Below are positions 58,091-64,000 of a DNA stretch of 64,000 nt, in pieces. The notes under the pieces were generated by a model. It was given only the letters and a program-made list of their open reading frames with translations. It was not told the DNA's origin and made no database searches. A program made the position numbers and the translations under genes. Position 1 is the first letter of the stretch, and each line of letters opens with the position of its first letter. Source of the stretch: Malania oleifera (Eukaryota; Streptophyta; Magnoliopsida; Santalales; Ximeniaceae); the NCBI RefSeq assembly GCF_029873635.1, contig NC_080426.1, forward strand, positions 51,970,093 through 52,034,092, written 5' to 3'.

Positions 58091-61000
58091 TAAAATAGTA
58101 ATATACTGAAATAGTATCAGATCCCTGATGAACCAACACAGATTACAGAGCAAGGTACTGTAGCTAACATAGTATAGCGTGCAACCAAACATCTCAAATA
58201 AAGTGTGGAATAGTCGATTGTGCCTAGAGGAGAGACGAGGAGCTCCTTGGTGAGACCAGGTTGAGGGGACCAATTGTACTCAGAGGTTTATGTTTTCACT
58301 TAGCCTGGTAGGCTAGCCAGTGTTAGGTCCCGCCCACGGGCCGCACAACCCGAGCATGCGGGGTTAATTCATGCATACAGTTATCCATCCAAGGAAGCTT
58401 TCACAATTATATAGATATATGTATATAGTTTTACAGAGAACATGAACTACCGATTATAGTTATAATTATGTTCAAATAGAAAGTTTATTTTAAAAAGACA
58501 TAGGTGTGAGTTATGATATGTTGTATATTGAAATGTTACCCGACACAATTGAGTTAACAATTATGTTATTCATGTAAAACTCATTTGCCACACACTAGTT
58601 GTAATATATTTCGTCTAACTGAGAGGTGTCTCACCCCAGCATTCCAAACATTTTAGGTGATACAGATAGGTGTGCATAGTGAGCTCCACGATAGAGGAGC
58701 TTTAGTACTGCCTTAGCTACAGGGTAAGTTTTTTAAGTGAGAGTTGTATTTTTGGGTATGCCTCTAGGGCCTTGTGTTTCTACTCAAAGATGTATATGTA
58801 TATGTTGGTGAAATACTGAAACTCTGGTATTGTAAATAAGGTTAATGAATTTTTATGTTTTCTGCTACTTTGGTGGTATATTTTATGAACAGGTATACTC
58901 GATACCACTTGAGGTTCGAGATGTGATAGTGGATATTATGATGGGTGTCAGAGTAATGTAATTTCGTTACAGGATATATTATATATAAGAAAAAATAAAA
59001 ATGGTAGTGATTTTGAGGTCGTTACACCCTATGTAACATCCCGAACCCTTAAACCCTGGTCCGGTGCGTTATACCTGATAAAATCCTGATAATTCATAAT
59101 CCATAATATACGCAGCGGAAAATATAACCATAATCTCCATATAACATAATACCAGAGTTTACTAATTCTAACCACCAACCATAATAAATTATCCATCACC
59201 TGCATTTCCATAAATTTACATAACTTCTAAAACAATTCAGTATTTTCACAATCGTTCCTTACTCAATAGCCTTAAAACATAAAGACATAAAACTTAAATA
59301 TTTACATTCTACAAAAATATTATTAAAATGTTTATACCTTTTTTCTTATATCTCCCAATAATGCTATAAAAACCTTGAGCTCTCTAAGATCGATCTCGAA
59401 GAAATTCTGAAAAAGATGAATTCATATTTGGGTGAGACACATCTCAGAAAAGGAAGAAACAATATATTAAACTCAGCATGTGATCATCATGAGATTATAC
59501 ATATCATTTTATAATATTTGCAAATCATCAACATAACACTGAAAGTCATTTTCTGAACCTAACAATCACATGCAAATGTTTACCACAAGACTACCCAAGG
59601 ATAGGGGTGATTACCCGCCCATACAAGTAGCACCCCTCTGCTCTGATACTTAAGTCACCCGAAGGTCACTACTGAAGCATACCAGAGCACTTACCTTACT
59701 CAGTAAGCCCTCAAGTGTTAGCTTGATCTCGTACTCACGCATTCAACAACAGTTTACCGGCAAAGGCCCTAAGGATAGGGAATTCTACCCGCCCATACAA
59801 GTAGGTTCCCTCTGCCCTAGTGCGTTATGCAGCTACTGCCACATCTGAAGCTATTAGTGCACTCGCCTTACTCAGCAAGCCCTTAGGCGAAGAGTATGCC
59901 TCGCCCAATCATAACATGTTTTACATACATAGTTACTTCTAATATCATAATACATCATTCTTTCCATCATTATTCAATCATTCACATTCTTTCATGTTCA
60001 TAACTTAACATTTCCTTGTGTTTCACTTTAAATGATTCTTTTCCATTTGTATCATTCATTTCACATTTCATTTCATTGCATTGTCATTCCTTGTCATTTC
60101 ATTTCATAACATATTCATTTCATTTCTTTGTACTACAGCCGCTCTTTGGCCATCATCAGTTAGTCCACATAGAAATGCGCTAGAATCTAACACAGCTCCT
60201 TTTAGCTGTCATCAGTTATTCCACATAGAAATGAGTTAGATCTGCTAACATGGCTGTCTTTCAGCTGTCTTACATTTACATGGTTGCATTTAACATACAC
60301 AGGCAACATTGTCCATATCACATTTTATTCTCATTGCTTTACTTACTTGACCTGCATCTCGTACATTTAACATATATTTGTACAAAATCTCATGCCACAC
60401 AGTTTAGCAGTAAAATTCATACATTACCTGTAAAATAAGCCAACCAACATTTAACGTTTATATACTGAAAATACCTTTCATTCCTTACATAATTATCCTC
60501 AAAATATTTCACACTTTCATCCGTTCATTTTTGTATATACATATCTAATAAACAGCCTTAAACTTAAAAAAAAAAAAAATAATTTAAACGGTTGGCATTT
60601 TACCCATACTGAAAAATTACACGTACATATAACACAATTTATTTTTCATTTAATTCATAAAAATTCTAATTTAATATATATATTTTTCCCCTTACCTGGT
60701 TTCTTGAACTACGCCAAAAGGGACTCCGAAAAATACCTGCGGCGCTCACCTGGACCCTGAATCAAAAATTCCTAACTCCATTAAATTAATCATAAATAAA
60801 ATATTATTTTAATACTTCCTAGGCTCTTAAATACCCAATAAATAATTATACCCTTAAATTTAGCCAAATTATCAAAATTTTCAAATCCCACTTTCGCTTT
60901 GGAGTGAGGCCTAGAAAATCCCAATTGAAAAATTACCTACGTCAAAATGACGACGACTAGGACCCAGTGATGGTGCCTGATTGTCAATTTAACAGCAGAT

Positions 61001-61344
61001 TTAACAAGAAATTGAGAAATTAGGGGAAATGTACCTTTCCCTAGGAATGATGTCTACGCCGCTCCCACGACAAATCCGCTCCAGTAAAAATGTCAGTGGC
61101 GGAGTTAGGAATCCAACGACACCTTCCATTTTCTGATTGGCGCTCATTAGGCCGACGAAATTGAAGAGAGAAAGGAGGACGGAGGAGTGAGACGAGGAGT
61201 ACTGAGAAACAGAGAGATGTTGAGAAGGCTATGCAGGAAGGCTTCCTTATCTCCTTCTTTTTTCCTTTTTATTTTTTATTTTTTTAGTTTACTTTCCAAT
61301 TCTTACAGGTTAAGTTTTGTTTATATATATTTATATATATGTAT

Positions 61345-63169
61345 TGTAGGCCTAATAAGGCTTACAATTCTTATTTTGATGATAACAAATCAAATGATAT
61401 ATTTAATATGTTTCAAGTAAAAGTTTTTAGGAAAATAACAAAGCTCAAAGAAGAATTCTTGAAGAACACAAAGTAAAGCTCATGGATTACAAAGAGCATG
61501 AAGAACAAAGTTATATTGTGAAAAACTCAAAGGAAAGATTGCAACCACAAAGATGATGAAAGAACAAGTTTGAAGACTAAAAAAATTATATCTTTAAGGA
61601 TATTCTAAATGTAAGTACTTCAAAGTTAATCTCAAGTATAAAGTGGTTTGAAGCTAATAGAAATTCAAAAATATGTTTTTATATATATACTATAAAGAAC
61701 ATTTTTTAAATAAATGAAAAGAAAGGGTTTAAGAAAAGAAATTTTTTTTTGAAATAATGAAGAGGCAGGCGACTGCCACGTTAAGAAAATGGTTTTTCAA
61801 AAAATCAGTAGCTAAAAAGGCGACTGCCTAACCAGCCAGGCGCCTGCATGAACAAATCAGGTGACTGCCTTGGTTCTGGCAAGCAACTGCCAGCATTCTG
61901 TGTTGAGAGGTGCTCTGTGACAGGCGACTACCAAGTCGTGGCAGGCGACTGCCACTTAAACATTGACATTAAATCTCTCAACGGGAAGATTTTTTAAACC
62001 ACATTTTTGAACATATTCATTTCAAAATACCTAGAAATGATTTTTAGGAATCTTTGGGAGTAATGGATGGCTTCTAAAGCCTCTATAAATAATCCTAATC
62101 TCCAAAGGTTTTTAAAAAGAGAGAACATTGGGTGCAAAATTCAATGTGTTTTGAAATTGAGAAATCTTCTAGAGTTTTCAGATCTAGCAATCTTCAAAAG
62201 TTTTCAGATCCAGCAATCTTCAAAAGTTTTTAGATCAAAGCAAATTTTCAAAGATTTTTAGATCAACCGATTTTCAAGTATTCAAAATTCTCAAAGGATC
62301 TAAAACTCTTTCGAGCTTAAATTTCTAATCTGATATTGATTTATATTTTGAAGCAAAGCTTTCAAAAATCAGAATCTTTCATTTTTTTCTTTGAAAATTT
62401 ATTTGGTAATTCATACTAAGTTCTGAGCTTCAAATTTCTTATATTTGAATTACCTTAGAGTATAAGTGAGCTGATCATTGTACTAATTTGCTCTATTGTG
62501 AGAGTTCTCTTTTGTACACATAATTTGATTATCATCATTCTTAAAACGATTCAAAGCTGTTGAATCGTTGGACCAAACAAGGGTTTATTATTTGGAGAGG
62601 CGGGCTCTAGCCTAGCAGAAGGAGTGGTTGTAAATTGGTATTGTTCCACCAGGTAACGGAATTGATATAGTGGAATCCTTTGGTGTTTTTCCAAAGGCGA
62701 GGACGTAGGCTGTGTTGAAACCGAACCTCGTAAAAACTCTTGTCTCTTTCTCTCTGCTTTACTCTACATTTTTTAGTTGCTATTGTTATATGATTTATAA
62801 GTACAGGTTGCAGATTCTAAATTGAGAAAGAAACAAAGGTACTTGATATTAAGAAAGTACGTTTGATTAATTGTTTTCGGAAACCCAAAAAGGGAGTACG
62901 TTGATTAATCTGCGGAAATCTTGATCAAGTAAAGTGTATACTACGAGTTTACAGGGAAATCAACAAAAGTTTTTTATATTTTGATTGAGTGATTGAATTC
63001 TTATGATTTCATTGATTGACTTGTACATTTAAATTTCAATATTCTTAAGTGTGACTATCGTTCATATATATCTTATTTTCTGGGTTATTAAAATCAAAAG
63101 TTTAAAAATCATTAAAATATAAAAAGAATCCAATTCACCCCCCCTCTTAGGAAGCTATTCCTCATTTCA
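61345..63169 (+). mobile_element. Solo LTR M, SIRE/Maximus-type copia, in B
   Basis: A 1825-bp insertion starts TGTAGGCCTAATAAGGCTTA, contains TTTTGATGATAACAAATCAA and ends CTCATTTCA. Perfect target copies TGTAT lie at 61340-61344 and 63170-63174. It holds a GGCGACTGCC array, GGAGAGGCGGGCTC, GGCGAGGACGTAGGC, AACCGAACCTCGTAAAAAC and the terminal CAATTCACCCCCCCTCTTAG. It is the cleanest SIRE-type LTR in the window. Confidence 0.93.
61765..61960. repeat. GGCGACTGCC palindrome array in M
   Basis: Seven or more copies of GGCGACTGCC or derivatives (AGGCGACTGCCACG, AGGCGCCTGC, AGGTGACTGCC, AGGCGACTACC) in 195 bp. GGC-GACT-GCC is a near-palindrome, with the complementary form GGCAGTCGCC seen in J. 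Confidence 0.88.
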
Positions 63170-63223
63170 TGTATGTATATATATATATTCTACTTTAACT
63201 TATATATCTTATATTATAATAAT

Positions 63224-63225
63224 CT

Positions 63226-63260
<35 letters not shown>
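63224..63260. repeat. AT microsatellite at the end of B
   Basis: About 18 AT units; an ATTA run (63322-63352) and poly-T stretches follow, all inside LTR B. Confidence 0.93.
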
Positions 63261-63262
<2 letters not shown>

Positions 63263-63460
63263 CAATTAATTTTGTTTACTATTCTTTTTTTTTTTATTTA
63301 TTTAGTTAACTAATTCAATATTAATTAATTAATTAATTAATTAATTAATTAATAATTACTTTTAACTTTTTTTTTTCATTCTATTTCTTTTTATTTGTTT
63401 ATTTAATACATTAATTTAATAATATTTAATTAATTTTTTTTTTCGAGTTATTACACCCTA

Positions 63461-64000
63461 AATGGACCCAGGCTATAAAGGAAGAGATGGAGACATTACT
63501 AAAGAACAAAACATAGGCCCTTATGTCATTGCCTAAAGGAAAAAGGATGGTGGGATGCACATGGGTGTTCTCCATTAAACACAAGGCAGATGGATCTATT
63601 GATTAATATAAAGCAAGACTAGTGGCAAAGGGCCATACACAAACATATGGCATGGACTATCAAGAAACGTTCTCACCAGTAGCCAGGTTGAATACAGTTA
63701 GAGTCTTGTTATCTCTAGTAGAAAATCTTGATTGGCCGCTGCACCAGTTTGATGTAAAGAATGCCTTTCTTCACGGTGATCTTGAGGAGGAAGTTAATAT
63801 AGATATTCCACTAGAGTATACGACAACCTTAATGACTACGGTTGTGTGTAAATTACAACACGCACTGTATGGACTAAAGCAATCACTAAGAGCATGGTTT
63901 GGGTGATTTAGCTTGGCGATGAAGAAATATGGGTTTCAACAAAACAACTCAGGCCATACACTCTTCCTGAAGCATCAACTGGGCAAGGTAACAACATTAA
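63461..64000 (+). pseudogene. K reverse transcriptase relic, runs off the window
   Basis: Ty1/copia RT resumes exactly after the CCCTA target: KWTQAIKEEMETLLKNKT, then a stop where Trp is usual, LPKGKRMVGCTWVFSIKHKADGSID, a stop in place of Arg, then YKARLVAKGHTQTYGMDYQETFSPVARLNTVRVLLSL, WPLHQFDVKNAFLHGDLEEEV (first RT motif with the catalytic Asp of FDVKNAFL), and KLQHALYGLKQSLRAWF followed by a stop. The frame continues with LAMKKYGFQQNN and HTLFLKH. The stops fit C-to-T or G-to-A changes. The YVDD active site would lie beyond the right edge. Confidence 0.93.

Larger units (their letters stand above)
30830..59026 (+). mobile_element. Element A: full-length Ty3/gypsy with nested inserts
   Basis: It is bounded by TGTAGAGACC at 30830 and GTCGTTACA at 59026, with perfect target copies CCCTA (30825-30829, 59027-59031). 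It has 5' LTR, PBS, gag, PR, RT, RNase H, INT, tail, polypurine tract and 3' LTR in Ty3/gypsy order on the plus strand. F (31648-45255), C (47473-49858) and H (52434-54737) are inserted. Without them it is close to 10 kb, of which nearly half is LTR. The two LTRs differ at roughly one base in ten in the stretch I compared, so the copy is old. L belongs to the same family. Confidence 0.93.
56543..59026 (+). mobile_element. A 3' LTR
   Basis: It is complete at 2484 bp, starting TGTAGAGACCC and ending GTCGTTACA. Order: GGCGACTGTTTTC and CATCGACGGTT repeats, CT microsatellite, leader-like region, a 52-bp tandem duplication, the ACCATGAT field, GTTAGGTCCCGCCCACGGGC, CACACACTAGTTGTAATAT, CTGAGAGGTGTCTCACCCC and CTACAGGGTAAGTT. 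Confidence 0.93.
59032..63455 (-). mobile_element. Solo LTR B, gypsy family B/C/D, beside A
   Basis: It runs from TGTAACATCCC to GAGTTATTACA, flanked by CCCTA at 59027-59031 (shared with A) and 63456-63460. It is collinear with D and C: CTGGTCCGGTGCGTTATACCT, GAGACACATCTCAG, CCCATACAAGTAGCACCCC, CACTTACCTTACTCAGTAAG, AGCTCCTTTTAGCTGTCAT and TTGAACTACGCCAAAAGG. SIRE-type solo LTR M is nested at 61345-63169; without it B is about 2.6 kb. No internal region remains. Confidence 0.9.
8672..64000 (+). mobile_element. Element K: Ty1/copia, stretched by nested insertions
   Basis: One copia element starts with a 338-bp LTR at 8672 and continues beyond the right edge. Its pol can be followed in the Ty1 order protease, integrase, reverse transcriptase: WILDSxATNHM at 14897-14929, the LGHP site at 15377-15388 resumed by the LFPDLFS...CDTCILAKSH block at 29415-29520, integrase to 30824, then RT from 63461. 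Removing I (15389-29409 plus one target copy) and A plus B (30830-63455 plus target copies) brings the codons back together: GGACATCC with the pre-integrase continuation, and CAGACCCTA with AATGGACC. The gag is largely lost. At least two thirds of the 55 kb it now spans is younger inserted DNA. Confidence 0.88.

Noticed and set aside
63322-63352. ATTA run near the end of LTR B as a regulatory site
   Set aside because: A simple repeat in an AT-rich LTR end; D has a similar but irregular stretch, and nothing supports a function.

Overview
This window is transposon-packed nuclear DNA from a flowering plant. I see no host gene, no tRNA or rRNA gene and nothing bacterial or organellar. Every recognisable coding stretch is a decayed gag or pol of an LTR retrotransposon, on either strand, with premature stops and frameshifts. 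Both plant superfamilies are present: Ty1/copia (a short-LTR element, plus SIRE/Maximus-type elements with about 2 kb LTRs) and Ty3/gypsy (several related families with LTRs of about 2.0-2.6 kb). All primer-binding sites I could place match initiator tRNA-Met. The species cannot be named from this sequence.

Layout. 1-6801 is the 3' part of a Ty3/gypsy element (L): pol, polypurine tract, 3' LTR. Its RT domain is split by a 2257-bp SIRE-like solo LTR (378-2634, target duplication gaatg). 6802-8671 holds an LTR remnant and DNA I cannot assign. From 8672 to the right edge, nearly everything lies inside one Ty1/copia element (K). Its 5' LTR is 8672-9009, its protease and pre-integrase segment lies at 14795-15388, its integrase at 29415-30824, and its reverse transcriptase at 63461-64000 and beyond.

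The gaps in K are filled by insertions, most with target-site duplications that I could read. Gypsy element I (15389-29409) has a gag but no pol. Its 5' LTR contains J (16168-23926), a SIRE-type copia element that also has only gag. Gypsy element A (30830-59026) is full length. It carries gypsy element F (31648-45255, minus strand) in its 5' LTR and solo LTRs C and H in its gag and pol. F in turn carries solo LTRs D and G. Solo LTR B (59032-63455) lies directly beside A on the same CCCTA target and is itself split by a SIRE-type solo LTR, M (61345-63169). Nesting reaches K > A > F > D/G.

9979-15005 is a different kind of rearrangement. A 200-bp K segment occurs twice, around 4.6 kb of LTR scraps and a 2.07-kb near-perfect foldback (arms about 1.02 kb, 32-nt loop).

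Nothing here looks able to move on its own. The points of most interest are the long foldback, the arrays of GTCGAC- or CGAC-centred palindromes in the LTRs of unrelated families, the two gag-only elements nested one in the other, the repeated use of one CCCTA target, and heavy C-to-T/G-to-A decay that reaches target duplications and integrase catalytic codons.
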